Notes: a model not told the origin generated them from the letters alone. DNA of 64,000 nt from JAWKIJ01 sp041394325 (GCA_041394325.1 JAWKIJ010000001.1:186001-250000), one strand, 5' to 3'. Shown: positions 44,473-54,102, numbered from the stretch's first letter. Translations and numbers: made by a program.

Positions 44473-45963
44473 ATGCGCGCCTCGGATGCGTTGGCACCGG
44501 TGGTGTCGGCGTTCGTCAACGACGTCACCGTCGCGTTGGTCGACGCGGCGCGACGCCTGAGACGTGCGCCCACCCAGCACTCCGCCGACGACGTCGGCAC
44601 CGAGGCGTTCAACATCTGCACCGCGTTCATCGACGTCGACGACCGGGCCACCGACACCGAGTTGTGGGCGCTGATCACCACCTTCGCACCGCTGCTGCCC
44701 GGCATCGACCTCGCCGGGGCGACCCCGGCCGTGCTGCGAGGCTCCACGCTGATCGTCGGGCGTCGCGTCTGGCTCGACTCGGTGAGCACGTTGTTCGACA
44801 TCCTCGTCACCGCGGATGCCCACGACGGCGGTGACCGCGCGGAGATCTACTACCGACGCGCCCTCGACATCGCCCACCTCATCGCGGCACTCGACGGCCT
44901 CACCGCGCACGCCGAGTTGGGCTCCATCGCCAGGTTCCGGAGCCTTCTGTTGGACCACATGCGGTCCCATGTCGAACCGGACAAGCAGTCCCACCTCGTC
45001 AATGCCGCGCCGCGACTCACCGCGTCGAGCGACCCCTCCCCCGCCCCGGCCGACCCGACCGCCGAACCCGAACCCGCCGAACCACTCGAGGACCTGCTCG
45101 CCGAACTCGAGGCGCTCGTGGGACTGGCGGCCGTGAAGGAACAGGTTCACCAGGTGGCCGATCTGTTGCGGGTGCAGCAGATGCGCCGCGACCGCGGCAT
45201 GCCGACGATCGACACATCCCTGCACCTGGTGTTCGTCGGCAACCCCGGCACCGGCAAGACGACCGTCGCCCGGCTCCTCGCCCGGATCTTCCGCTCGGTC
45301 GGCGCGCTCGAACGGGGCCAGCTCGTCGAAACCGACCGATCGGGTCTTGTCGCAGGTTTCGTCGGCCAGACCGCCCCCCTCGTGGCCAAACGCTTCGAGG
45401 AGGCCGACGGGGGGATGCTGTTCATCGACGAGGCCTACACCCTGGCCCGTGGCGGCGAGAACGACTTCGGCCGTGAGGCGATCGACCAGTTGGTCAAGTC
45501 CATGGAGGACCACCGCGATCGAACCGCCGTGGTGGTCGCCGGCTATCCCGTCGAGATGGCCGACTTCATCGACGCCAACCCCGGACTGCGGTCCCGGTTC
45601 CCCCGCACGATCGAGTTCCCCGACTACACCACCGACGAGTTGATCCGCATCTTCACGACGATCTGTGGCCGTGAGCACTATCTGTGCGAAGGGCCCACCG
45701 CGGCACGTCTGCGCGAGGTGATCGATGCCCAACCCCGGGACAAGGGTTTCGGCAACGGACGCTTCGCCCGCAACCTGTTCGAGGCGGCCGTCGGGCGGCA
45801 CGCCGGCCGCGTCGCCGACATGACCTCCCCCTCCGACGACGATCTGCAACGGCTGCTCCCCGAGGACCTCGCACCCGGCGCCGACGACGGCGATGCCGGC
45901 GACGGTCCGGAGACCGACGAAGCCGGCACTCCCGACCCACCCGACGACGGAGTCTCGGCGTGA
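44473..45963 (+). CDS. CbxX/CfqX (EccA-like) AAA+ ATPase
   Basis: A 496-residue protein. The N-terminal 200 residues are helical with no family I recognise. The AAA+ domain (about 210-470) has VGNPGTGKTTVARLLARIF, GQTAPLVAKRFEEADGGMLF, IDEAYTLARG, and FPRTIEFPDYTTDEL before an acidic tail. CbxX/CfqX relatives include RuBisCO activase and EccA1 of ESX systems; this one may remodel an envelope or secretion complex. It is the first gene of a five-gene overlapping series. A TAGATT box lies ten bases before ATG 44473. The stop overlaps the next GTG. Confidence 0.86.
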   Translation: MRASDALAPVVSAFVNDVTVALVDAARRLRRAPTQHSADDVGTEAFNICTAFIDVDDRATDTELWALITTFAPLLPGIDLAGATPAVLRGSTLIVGRRVWLDSVSTLFDILVTADAHDGGDRAEIYYRRALDIAHLIAALDGLTAHAELGSIARFRSLLLDHMRSHVEPDKQSHLVNAAPRLTASSDPSPAPADPTAEPEPAEPLEDLLAELEALVGLAAVKEQVHQVADLLRVQQMRRDRGMPTIDTSLHLVFVGNPGTGKTTVARLLARIFRSVGALERGQLVETDRSGLVAGFVGQTAPLVAKRFEEADGGMLFIDEAYTLARGGENDFGREAIDQLVKSMEDHRDRTAVVVAGYPVEMADFIDANPGLRSRFPRTIEFPDYTTDELIRIFTTICGREHYLCEGPTAARLREVIDAQPRDKGFGNGRFARNLFEAAVGRHAGRVADMTSPSDDDLQRLLPEDLAPGADDGDAGDGPETDEAGTPDPPDDGVSA

Positions 45964-46931
45964 AACGCCTCGTGGCGTTGCTCACCTCGGTGGCGATCAT
46001 CGTTGCCGCCGTGGTCGTCGGACGATGGATCGCCGACACCGGTGGCCCGGATCGATCGAGCGACCGGGGGGCCACCGGTGACCCGACCCGTGGTGCGAAC
46101 ACGCTGGTGTGCGCCGGCGAGTTGGGCGATGTGTGCGATCGTCTGGCCAAAGAGGCCCCGGCGACGGTGGAGGTTCGGAAGGAGACGGCCTCCACCACAC
46201 TCGAGTCGCTCGCGAAAGGGCACGTCACGTTCGGTGCATGGCTCACGCCGACGCTGTGGCTCGACCTGAACGGTCGTAGCGGCGGTGCCGTCCTGAAGCG
46301 GGTCACCACGATCGCCTCGTCGGAACTGGAGGTGACCCTCACCACCGCCCGTCTCGCCGCGCTGAAGGACCGGTGCCCGGGGGGGATCGACGGAAGGTGC
46401 CTGCTCGACGCGATCGGCAGACCCTTCGACGAACTCGGAGTCGTGGGCGACCCTCGGGTGGCCGTCTGGGGAGTCCCGCCCGAGGACACCGCCGCGGGAC
46501 TGCTGGCGGTCGCTGCGCTGACCTCGGGTTGGGGGCTGCCCAAGGGGTGGGACGGCACGGACTTCGACGCGAACGACGAGCTCAGCACGGCGTTCACCAC
46601 CGCGCGGGACTCGCTCCGATCGAACCCGGACCCGGTCTTCAACATGATCCGGGTACCCACGTTCCAGGCCACGATCGCGGTCGCGGCGAACGGCCCCGGA
46701 GTATTCGACCCGGCCGACCGAGGCCGCTACCGCAGCGCACCGCTCTCGCCGCGGCGGGCCGTACAGGTGTCGATCGCCGCTACCGCCGCCGACACCGGGT
46801 CACCGGCCGCTGCCTTCGCCCACAACCGGGCGGCCGCACTCCTGAAGGACCGGGGTTGGCGCGTTCCGCCGGGACCGATCAACGCCGGGGAGCCGTCCGC
46901 TGCAACACTGAAGGCGATCATCGGCTCCTGA
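45960..46931 (+). CDS. Membrane-anchored periplasmic binding protein-like
   Basis: A 323-residue exported protein with N-terminal signal anchor KRLVALLTSVAIIVAAVVVG. The rest resembles a bacterial extracellular solute-binding fold: ATVEVRKETASTTLESLAKG, FGAWLTPTLWLDL, AALTSGWGLPKGWDG. No lipobox cysteine follows the helix, so it probably stays as a single-pass anchor. Two cysteine pairs (LVCAGELGDVCDRL, RCPGGIDGRC) could form disulfides. The ligand is unknown. It pairs with the next gene, which fuses a similar fold to a VWA domain. Confidence 0.65.
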   Translation: MKRLVALLTSVAIIVAAVVVGRWIADTGGPDRSSDRGATGDPTRGANTLVCAGELGDVCDRLAKEAPATVEVRKETASTTLESLAKGHVTFGAWLTPTLWLDLNGRSGGAVLKRVTTIASSELEVTLTTARLAALKDRCPGGIDGRCLLDAIGRPFDELGVVGDPRVAVWGVPPEDTAAGLLAVAALTSGWGLPKGWDGTDFDANDELSTAFTTARDSLRSNPDPVFNMIRVPTFQATIAVAANGPGVFDPADRGRYRSAPLSPRRAVQVSIAATAADTGSPAAAFAHNRAAALLKDRGWRVPPGPINAGEPSAATLKAIIGS

Positions 46932-46949
46932 CCCCATCGACGAGGTGTG

Positions 46950-48821
46950 ATGAACCCCGCCAACCCGCAGCACACGATTCGACGACGCGGCACCCGACCG
47001 ACCCGCCTGATCGGCGCGTTGGCCGCCGTGACGACCATGATCGCGGGTGCGTGCGGGGGTGGGGACTCCTCGGACCGGGCCGGCACCACCTCCGCGTTCG
47101 CCGTCGACGCGGATTGCACCCGCATCGACATGGCGGTGTCCTCGGAGAAGATCGATCTGCTCACCGACCTCGCCAAGACCTTCAACGCGGCGAACCACAA
47201 GGTCGACGGTCACAAGGTGTGCGTCGTACCGGTCTCCAAGGCCTCGGGTGGGGCGATGTCGGCCCTCGCCAAAGGGTGGGACACCGCGGCCGACGGACCC
47301 AAACCGGTGGTGTGGTCACCCGCTTCGCGAGCCTGGGGCGCCGTGTTGAACCAGCGCCTCACCGCGAAGGGCGACAAGGCGATGGCCCCCGACGACGCCA
47401 AGAACTTCATGCTCACCCCTCTGGTCATCGCCATGCCGAAACCCATGGCCCAGGCGCTCGGCTACCCGCAGACCCCCATCGGCTGGGCCGACATCGCCCG
47501 CCTGGCGACCGCGGCCGACGGCGGTTGGGCCGCGCACGGCCATCCCGAATGGGGTCCCTTCCGCCTGGGCAAGACCAACCCCAACTTCTCCACCTCCGGG
47601 CTCTCCGCCCTGATCGCGCAGACCTACGCCGCGGCGAACAAGCAGACCGACCTCACCGCCGAGGACCTCGGCAATCCGGCGGTCGCCGACTTCTCGCGTC
47701 GGATCGAATCGGCCGTCGTGCACTACGGCGACATCACCATGACGTTCCTCAACAACTGGTTCAAGGCCGACCGACGCGGCACCTCGCTCACCTACGCGTC
47801 GGCCGTCGCCGTCGAGGAGAAGTCGGTCATCGACTACAACTCCGGCAACCCCGACGGCGTCCTCAGCCCCGGCGAGAGACCCCGCCCACCGAAGGTCCCC
47901 CTCACGGCGATCTATCCCAGTGAGGGCACGCTGTACTCCGACAGCCCCTTCTACATCCTGGACGCCGACTGGGTCAGCCCCACCGAGCGCAAGGGGGCCG
48001 CGCTGTTCGCCGACTTCGTGTCCACCCCCGACGTCCAACGACGGGTGCTCCGCTACGGGTTCCGACCCGCGATCCCCCAGGTGGCAGTCGGCGCGCCGGT
48101 CGTCACGAAGAACGGCGTCGATCCCGACCAGCCCAAGAGCGTCCTGTCGGTGCCCAGCCCCGCCGTCACCGACGGGCTGTTGAAGTTCTGGGCCGACAAC
48201 CGCAAGCGGGCACGGGTGATGATGGTGATCGACGTGTCGGGTTCGATGGCCGAATCCGCCGACGGCACCGACGGTGGCGACTCCAAGCTGGAGCTGGCCA
48301 AACGCGCGGCGATCAGCTCGCTCGGCGAGTTCAGCCCCGACGACGAGGTGGGCCTGCGGATCTTCACCACCGGCCTCGGGAGCGGCGACGCCGAGTTCGA
48401 GGACCTCCAGCCGATCGCGCCGATCGGGCCCAACCGCGAACGACTGGCGAACTCGATCCGCAACCTGATCCCGCGCAACGGGACGCCGCTGTACTCGGTG
48501 GCCCAGCAGTCCTTCGATGACATGGCCCGGGGTTACGACCCGTCACGCATCAACGCCGTCATCCTGTTGACCGACGGCGCCAACGACGACGGCGACGATC
48601 GCGATGACGCCCGACAACTGTCCACACTGCTGACCGAACTGCGCAGCACCGCCACCGGTGAGGACGCCAAGCCGATTCGCCTGTTCACCGTCGCCTACGG
48701 GGCCTCGGCACAGTCGGAGATCCTGAGCCGGATGGCGGAGGCGTCGGCGGGCGCGGCATATGCGGCGAAGGACGCGACCACCATCGAGAAGGTCTTCTCC
48801 GAGGTCGTGAGCAACTTCTGA
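46950..48821 (+). CDS. Extracellular binding protein-VWA lipoprotein
   Basis: A 623-residue secreted lipoprotein. The signal sequence ends in TMIAGAC, then a Gly/Ser linker. Residues about 55-400 form a solute-binding fold (LLTDLAKTFNAANHKVDGHK, KPVVWSPASRAWGAVLN). Residues about 415-620 are a VWA domain with intact MIDAS, MMVIDVSGSMAESADG, and AVILLTDGANDDGDDRDD. VWA domains bind protein partners through a divalent metal; a binding fold plus VWA suggests a surface sensor or scaffold. ATG 46950 has GAGG at five bases. It overlaps the next gene by one base. Confidence 0.82.
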   Translation: MNPANPQHTIRRRGTRPTRLIGALAAVTTMIAGACGGGDSSDRAGTTSAFAVDADCTRIDMAVSSEKIDLLTDLAKTFNAANHKVDGHKVCVVPVSKASGGAMSALAKGWDTAADGPKPVVWSPASRAWGAVLNQRLTAKGDKAMAPDDAKNFMLTPLVIAMPKPMAQALGYPQTPIGWADIARLATAADGGWAAHGHPEWGPFRLGKTNPNFSTSGLSALIAQTYAAANKQTDLTAEDLGNPAVADFSRRIESAVVHYGDITMTFLNNWFKADRRGTSLTYASAVAVEEKSVIDYNSGNPDGVLSPGERPRPPKVPLTAIYPSEGTLYSDSPFYILDADWVSPTERKGAALFADFVSTPDVQRRVLRYGFRPAIPQVAVGAPVVTKNGVDPDQPKSVLSVPSPAVTDGLLKFWADNRKRARVMMVIDVSGSMAESADGTDGGDSKLELAKRAAISSLGEFSPDDEVGLRIFTTGLGSGDAEFEDLQPIAPIGPNRERLANSIRNLIPRNGTPLYSVAQQSFDDMARGYDPSRINAVILLTDGANDDGDDRDDARQLSTLLTELRSTATGEDAKPIRLFTVAYGASAQSEILSRMAEASAGAAYAAKDATTIEKVFSEVVSNF

Positions 48822-49597
48822 TGGCGCTGCGCGACCGCGTCCTGACCCCGCCCGTCGCCCGGGCGATGACCTCACCGGGCGGGATCCTCGCCGGGGGCGG
48901 TGGTGCGGGCGTCGGCATCGTGATCGGAGCCGTCGGGGGAGTGCCCGGTATGGTCCTGGGCGGCATCGTCGGGGCGGTGCTCGGCTGGGGCGCCCGCGTC
49001 GCCGCCGCGATCCCCCGCGACGAACGGGTCGCGCGGGTCGATCCGTTCACGGTGCAGGAGCCGTGGCGACGCGAGATCCAGGACGCCCTGGCCGCCCGCA
49101 ACCAGTTCCGTGAGGCGGTGGGCCGCACGAAGCCGGGACCGATGCGCGACCGCCTGGGTTCGATCGGCGAACGGATCGACGAGACCATCGACGAGGTGTG
49201 GGCCACCGCGCAGCAGGGTCACGCGCTGGCCGACGCGGCCCGACGCATCGACGCCCGGGGAGCCTATGACGACCTGCGGGCCCTCGACCCCGACGGTGAC
49301 ATGGTCGGCCTCTCGCCGACCCAGCTGAAGACGGTCCAGGCGTTGCGGGCCCAACTCGAGACCGCGAAGCGGATGCAGGACCTCATCGAACAGGCCAATG
49401 CCCAGCTCCACATGATGAACGCCCGCCTCGACGAGTCGGTCGCCCGCTGCATCGAGCTCTCCGCCGGCACCTACCGGGCCGACGAGTTCGGCGAGGTCGA
49501 GACCAACCTCGGCACGGTCACCAACGAGCTCGGAGCGTTGCGCAGCGCGATGGAGGAGACCCACGCGGTCGGTACCCCTTCGACGGGGACCCGGTGA
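48821..49597 (+). CDS. Gly-rich membrane hairpin and coiled-coil protein
   Basis: A 258-residue protein I cannot assign to a known family. Residues about 16-62 are a hydrophobic Gly-rich stretch (GVGIVIGAVGGVPGMVLGGI) likely forming a membrane hairpin. Residues 75-258 are predicted helical and coiled-coil (VQALRAQLETAKRMQDLIEQ). This layout resembles cytoplasmic membrane-associated scaffolds and, given pspA three genes on, might be a partner in membrane maintenance. It is coupled to the VWA gene (TGATG) and to murJ (GTGA). Confidence 0.6.
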   Translation: MALRDRVLTPPVARAMTSPGGILAGGGGAGVGIVIGAVGGVPGMVLGGIVGAVLGWGARVAAAIPRDERVARVDPFTVQEPWRREIQDALAARNQFREAVGRTKPGPMRDRLGSIGERIDETIDEVWATAQQGHALADAARRIDARGAYDDLRALDPDGDMVGLSPTQLKTVQALRAQLETAKRMQDLIEQANAQLHMMNARLDESVARCIELSAGTYRADEFGEVETNLGTVTNELGALRSAMEETHAVGTPSTGTR

Positions 49598-51241
49598 GCG
49601 AACCCGACACCGTGCCGGCGACCGGGTCCACGCCGACACCCGACGCCGACCCGCCGCTCGGCCGAACGTCCGCATCGGGTATCGGACGGTCGTCGCTGTG
49701 GGTGGCGGCGGGGACCGCTTCGTCACGCCTCACGGGGTTCCTGCGGGTCTTCGTCCTCGCCTATGCGATCGGCCAGTCCCCCCTCGCCGACCTGTACACC
49801 AAGACGAACAGCGCACCGAACCTCGTGTTCGAGCTCGTGGTCGGCGGGGTCCTGTCGGCCACGCTGATCCCCACGTTCGTCCGGTCCCGGACCGAACGCG
49901 ACCACGACGCCACGTCCGCGCTGCTGTCGGTCGGTTTCGTCGCCTCGGTGCTGTTGAGCGCCGTGGCCCTGTTCGGTACCGCCGCGGTCGATCTGCTGGT
50001 CGGCGATGCCGGCAGCGGCGAGCGTCGCAGGGTCGTGTTCGACCTGCTCTACCTGCTGTTGCCCCAGATCCTCTTCTACGGCATCACCTCCCTGGGTACC
50101 GCCTACCTCAACGCCGCCCGACGATTCCGTGCCGCGGCTTTCGCCCCCGTCCTCACCAACGTGGTGAACATCGCGGCCTTCGCCTTCATCGGCACACGAC
50201 TTCAGGACGACCGCGCGGTCCTCGACGTCGCCCGACGCGACGTGGGCGTCCTGTTGTGGTTGGCGCTGGGCACCACCGCGGGGATCGCGGCGATGGGACT
50301 GTGCGTCGCGGTCGCGGTGCGGCGGACCTCCCCTGGCGAGCTCCGGTTCCTGCCGCGTTGGCGTCACCCGGTCATCGGACGGGTCGCCCGCATGTCGGGT
50401 TGGACGCTCGGATACGTCGCCGCCAACCAGATCTCGCTGCTGGTGGTGATCCTGCTGCTGTTGGACAACAAGCGCTATGCGGACGCGTTCATCTTCTTCC
50501 AACTCCCCCACGGACTGATCGCCGTTTCGATCATGACGACGGTGATGCCCGAACTCGCCGCCGCCGCTGCGACCGCCGACTACCAGGGCCTGGCGGACCG
50601 TTTCGCGAACGGTGTCCGGCTGCTCGGCGTGTTCATCGTTCCCGCGGCGGTCGGGTATGTGCTGTTGGCCACCCCCATCACGTCGTTCCTCCGTCACGGC
50701 AACCTGACCGTGACCGACGCGAGGCTCACCGCACGGACCGTCGTCGCGTTCGCCGTCGGCCTCCCCGCGTTCTCCGCGTACCTGTTCGCGTGCCGCGGCT
50801 TCTACGCGTTGTCCGACACCCGCACCCCGTTCGCGCTCAACGTCGTCGAGAACGCTGTGAACGTCGCCGGCGTCGTACTCCTCAGCCTCGTCGGCTCCCG
50901 CTCGGCCACCCCGTTCGCGGCGGCATACTCCGTGGCGTACTGGGTTGCGGCCGGGGTCGCGTTGTGGCGCTTCGACCGCCGACTGCACGAGCTCGCCCCC
51001 TCCCTTCGGCGCCCGGATCTCAGCGGAGTGGTCCGAGCCGTCGTGGCGGCCACCGCAATGGGGGTCGCCGTGTGGCTTGTCCGACAGGTCCTGGACGCGG
51101 ACGCGGGCGGCGGTGCGCTCGCGTCCGTCGTGGTGAGCCTGGCGGTGGGCGCCTCGGTGTACGTCGCCGCGGGTCGCCCTCGCCGTCACAGAGATCGAGA
51201 CGATGCTGCGCATGGTTCGGGCACGGATCGGCCGCACCTGA
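49594..51241 (+). CDS. murJ: MurJ-like lipid II flippase, 3' end frame broken
   Basis: A MOP-superfamily transporter flipping lipid II. There are about 14 hydrophobic segments, with VLAYAIGQSPLADLYTKTNS, NLVFELVVGGVLSATLIP and IFFQLPHGLIAVSIMTTVMP as typical MurJ blocks. At 51171-51173 an extra G shifts the frame; without it the protein ends AVTEIETMLRMVRARIGRT with TGA at 51239-51241. The uncorrected frame runs on through pspA and is not a real fusion. Unlike mycobacterial MurJ there is no pseudokinase extension. GTG 49594 overlaps the previous stop. Confidence 0.9.
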
Positions 51242-51271
51242 GCAGGGGGCAACGGGCTGGACGGCCTTCAC

Positions 51272-51277
51272 TACAGT
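51272..51277 (+). promoter_or_regulatory. pspA -10 box (TACAGT), leaderless start
   Basis: TACAGT is followed by six bases and the pspA ATG, giving pspA its own start inside the operon. Confidence 0.5.
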
Positions 51278-51283
51278 GGCGCG

Positions 51284-52105
51284 ATGTTCAAGACCCTCAA
51301 GAAATGGTGGAGCTATCTCTCGACGAAGTTGAACATGTCCTTCAACGAGGCGGCCGATCCACGAGTGCAACTCGAACAGGCGATCACCGAGGCTCAGGAG
51401 CAGCACCGTCGCCTCACCGAGCAGGCGACGGCGGTCATCGCCAACCAGAAGACCACCGAGATCCAACTCGAGCGCAAGATGGCCGAGCTCGAGAAGCTGA
51501 ACGCCAACGCCCGTCAGGCCGTGCTGATGGCCGACGAACAGGCGAAGGCGGGCAACGCAGCGAAGGCCACGGAGTACACGTCGGCCGCGGAGGCGTTCGC
51601 CAATCGGCTCATCGCCCTCGAGAAGGAGGTCGACGGCCTCAAGACGATGGCGTTGCAGGCGGCCAAGGCCTCCGACCAGGCCAAGGCGGCGGTGCAGCAA
51701 AACAGTTCGATGTTGCAGCAGAAGCTGGCCGAGAAGCAGAAGCTTCTGAGCCAACTCGACCAGGCCAAGATGCAGGAGCGGATGAACTCGGCGATGCGCC
51801 AGATCACCGCGACCGTCGGCGAGGACGTGCCGACCTTCGAGGAGATCCGGACCAAGATCGAGGATCGTCAGGCCAAGGCGTCCGCGTCGGCCGAACTGCA
51901 GGGTGGTACCGTCGAGGCGAAGATGATCGAGGTCGAGCAGGCGTCGATCAACGTCGAGGCCCAGTCGCGACTCGAGGAGATCCGGTCCCAGCTCGGGCTT
52001 TCGACCGCATCCGCCCCCACCGCCGAGAGCACCGCCACGTCGGGTACCCCGACCGAGGCCCCCGACACCGCGCCGGCTACCGAGCCCGGCACCGGGTCGG
52101 CGTAG
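51284..52105 (+). CDS. pspA: PspA/IM30 membrane stress protein
   Basis: A 273-residue ESCRT-III-like membrane remodelling protein. The amphipathic N-terminal helix MFKTLKKWWSYLSTKLN is followed by five to six long helices: DPRVQLEQAITEAQEQHRRL, the coiled-coil hairpin to QQKLAEKQKLLSQLDQAKMQ, and SASAELQGGTVEAKM. A 45-residue Ala/Thr/Pro tail extends beyond the core. Actinobacterial PspA protects the membrane against stress. It has its own predicted leaderless promoter after murJ. Confidence 0.93.
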   Translation: MFKTLKKWWSYLSTKLNMSFNEAADPRVQLEQAITEAQEQHRRLTEQATAVIANQKTTEIQLERKMAELEKLNANARQAVLMADEQAKAGNAAKATEYTSAAEAFANRLIALEKEVDGLKTMALQAAKASDQAKAAVQQNSSMLQQKLAEKQKLLSQLDQAKMQERMNSAMRQITATVGEDVPTFEEIRTKIEDRQAKASASAELQGGTVEAKMIEVEQASINVEAQSRLEEIRSQLGLSTASAPTAESTATSGTPTEAPDTAPATEPGTGSA

Positions 52106-52127
52106 GCGGCCGCCGGCCGACCCGACC

Positions 52128-53141
52128 TCAGTCGTCGTCCACCGCGACGGGGTCCGCCAGGCCGCGGAGCGTTCCGCTGCCGTATGCGAGGTGGAACGCC
52201 GCGATGGCCGGCGGCAATGCCGCCAGTTCGACGCCGTGCACCTCCGACTCGACCGCCACCGCGCTACGCGCACCCAGGCCGAGGTGCAACACCAGTACGG
52301 CGGGCACCAGGCGTCGGGCCAGCCGTCCCAGTGGGGTCCAGCGGTCGAGGCATGCGATCAACCCCGCGGCGAGGCCGGCGGCGAACACCGACGGGACCAT
52401 GTGCCGGGGCTTCAACACGTCGAGACCCATCCGGACGGTGCGACCGTTCCAGCGACCCGTGTGGAACGCGTAACGCAGCAGCGATCCCATGTCGGGGCGT
52501 GCCACGTACTCCGCGGTCGTGTCGTCGGTGACGAACATCTTCACACCGCGTCGACGGAGTCGCTCGCTGAGGTCGTTGTCCTGGTTGCGTTGCAGTCGCA
52601 CGTCGAATCCGCCGACGTCGCGCAGGTCGGCCGTCCGGTATACGGGATAGGGGATGCTGTCGACCTCGCCGCTGCGCTGGGTGCGGAACGACTTGGAGGA
52701 CGACGCGAACGGGTTGCCGAGCACCGCGCAGGCGAGTCGCGCAGCCAGGTCCGGACCGGCGGGAACCGTCTGTACGACACCGCCGCACGCCACGGCACCA
52801 CCGTGGGCGACCACGACGTCGCGGCACGCCGAGAGGTAGTTGGAGTCGTATCGACAGTGGGCGCCGAGAATCGCGACCATCTCGCCCCGAGCGGCCTCGA
52901 TCCCGATGTTGAACGCGTGCGGGGCGGTGCGCCGCGGGTTGTCGAGCAGCCGCAGCCGTTCTCCGAACGCCTCGTGGCCCTCGACGAGCACACGGGTTCG
53001 ATCGGTCGAGCCACCGTCGACGACGAGGATCTCGAAGGGCACCTCGAGGTCCTGGTCGAGCAGGCTGTCGAGCACCTCGACGACGTGGGCCTCCTCGTCG
53101 AGGGTAGCGACGATCACCGACAGCGCGGGTGTCGCGGTCAT
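52128..53141 (-). CDS. Glycosyltransferase family 2, ExoA-like
   Basis: A 337-residue GT-A enzyme. LSVIVATLDEEAHVVEVLDS and FEILVVDGGSTDRT are the nucleotide-sugar site, GAHCRYDSNYL occupies the DxD region, and LQRNQDNDLSERLRRRG is the acceptor region. Two hydrophobic segments near the C-terminus (SVFAAGLAAGLIACL, LVPAVLVLHLGLGARSA) anchor it. The ExoA-type succinoglycan glucosyltransferase is the nearest pattern by memory; sugar and acceptor are unknown. The start overlaps the preceding formyltransferase-like gene. Confidence 0.87.
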   Translation of the reverse strand: MTATPALSVIVATLDEEAHVVEVLDSLLDQDLEVPFEILVVDGGSTDRTRVLVEGHEAFGERLRLLDNPRRTAPHAFNIGIEAARGEMVAILGAHCRYDSNYLSACRDVVVAHGGAVACGGVVQTVPAGPDLAARLACAVLGNPFASSSKSFRTQRSGEVDSIPYPVYRTADLRDVGGFDVRLQRNQDNDLSERLRRRGVKMFVTDDTTAEYVARPDMGSLLRYAFHTGRWNGRTVRMGLDVLKPRHMVPSVFAAGLAAGLIACLDRWTPLGRLARRLVPAVLVLHLGLGARSAVAVESEVHGVELAALPPAIAAFHLAYGSGTLRGLADPVAVDDD

Positions 53142-54088
53142 CGCGGGTGGTCCTCGAACACGTCACCGATCCGTGGCGTCGGGCCCCCTCCGGACTCGAA
53201 GTCCCGTACGAGCACGGAACCATCCCAGGTGGTCACCAGGAACGAACCGTCGTAGAACGACTCGACGACGGTGCCGGGGTACGCATCGAGGTCCGTGAGA
53301 TGGGTGTCGAACGGCTGGACCCTCCAGAAGTGGGTCCGCTCGGGTCGTCCCCGCAGGTGGGAGAACGCACCCGGAAACGGGCGTGTCTGGGCGCGGACGT
53401 GGTTGTACAGCGACCGCATCGAGTGCTCTGTCCAGAGGATCCGGCCGTCCTCGGGAGTGCGCTTGTCCAGGTAGGTCGGCTCGACGTCGCCGCGCTGGGG
53501 TACCGGGGTCACCGTTCCGTCGAGGATCGCCGGAAGGTGCGTCGCCAAGAGCCGCGACATGGCCATGCGGTTCTTGAAGTGCAGCGTCTCGCAGTCGTCC
53601 CACACGGTGATGTCGAAGCGGTGGCGTCCCACGACCGCGCCGGAGTCGACCCCGGCGTCGTATCGGAACAGGTGGGTGAGGAACCCCTCGCGCCCCTCGG
53701 CGAGTGCCCAGTTCATCGGGGAGCGACCCCGACCCCGGGGCAGCGGTTCGGCCGATCCGTGCATTCCGTAGGCGCCGCAGCGCAGCGACTCGAGTAGCCA
53801 GGCGGGGATCAACCGCTGCCAGCCGATCACCAGAAGGCAGTCGAGGCCCAACGCCCCGATCCGAGCGCGGTCCTCGTCGGTACCGAGCGCGTAGGTGGAG
53901 GGATGGTGGACCTCGATGCCATGATCGGTCGCGTACGGCACCAGGTCGGTGAATCCGGCCACCTGGGCCTCCGCGGCCTGCGACGCCCTCAGCGTCAGGA
54001 GCACGTCGACGCGCACCCCGAGCCGCTCGAGGGACTGCAACATCTCCAGCGTCGTCGTCTTGGCCCCCGCGACGGCGAGCCGCGGCAA
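53138..54088 (-). CDS. Formyltransferase-like enzyme (methionyl-tRNA formyltransferase fold)
   Basis: About 316 residues with a formyltransferase fold. YGMHGSAEPLPRGRGRSPMN matches the catalytic N-x-H-x(S/G)xLPxxRGxxP block, with the His kept but the Asn replaced by Gly, and DAGVDSGAVVGRHRFDI supplies the catalytic Asp. Its place between a glycosyltransferase and a polysaccharide deacetylase-like gene suggests modification of an amino sugar rather than initiator tRNA. I chose TTG 54088 because GGGGGTGG lies just before it and the preceding gene stops 14 bases upstream. Confidence 0.75.
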   Translation of the reverse strand: MPRLAVAGAKTTTLEMLQSLERLGVRVDVLLTLRASQAAEAQVAGFTDLVPYATDHGIEVHHPSTYALGTDEDRARIGALGLDCLLVIGWQRLIPAWLLESLRCGAYGMHGSAEPLPRGRGRSPMNWALAEGREGFLTHLFRYDAGVDSGAVVGRHRFDITVWDDCETLHFKNRMAMSRLLATHLPAILDGTVTPVPQRGDVEPTYLDKRTPEDGRILWTEHSMRSLYNHVRAQTRPFPGAFSHLRGRPERTHFWRVQPFDTHLTDLDAYPGTVVESFYDGSFLVTTWDGSVLVRDFESGGGPTPRIGDVFEDHPR

Positions 54089-54102
54089 TGAGCCACCCCC
54101 GG

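Noticed and set aside
49594..52473. A continuous frame joining MurJ to a long Arg/Gly-rich extension
   Set aside because: After about 51172 the frame is only shadow of pspA and of the antisense glycosyltransferase. The true MurJ end is in another frame and pspA has its own clear start.
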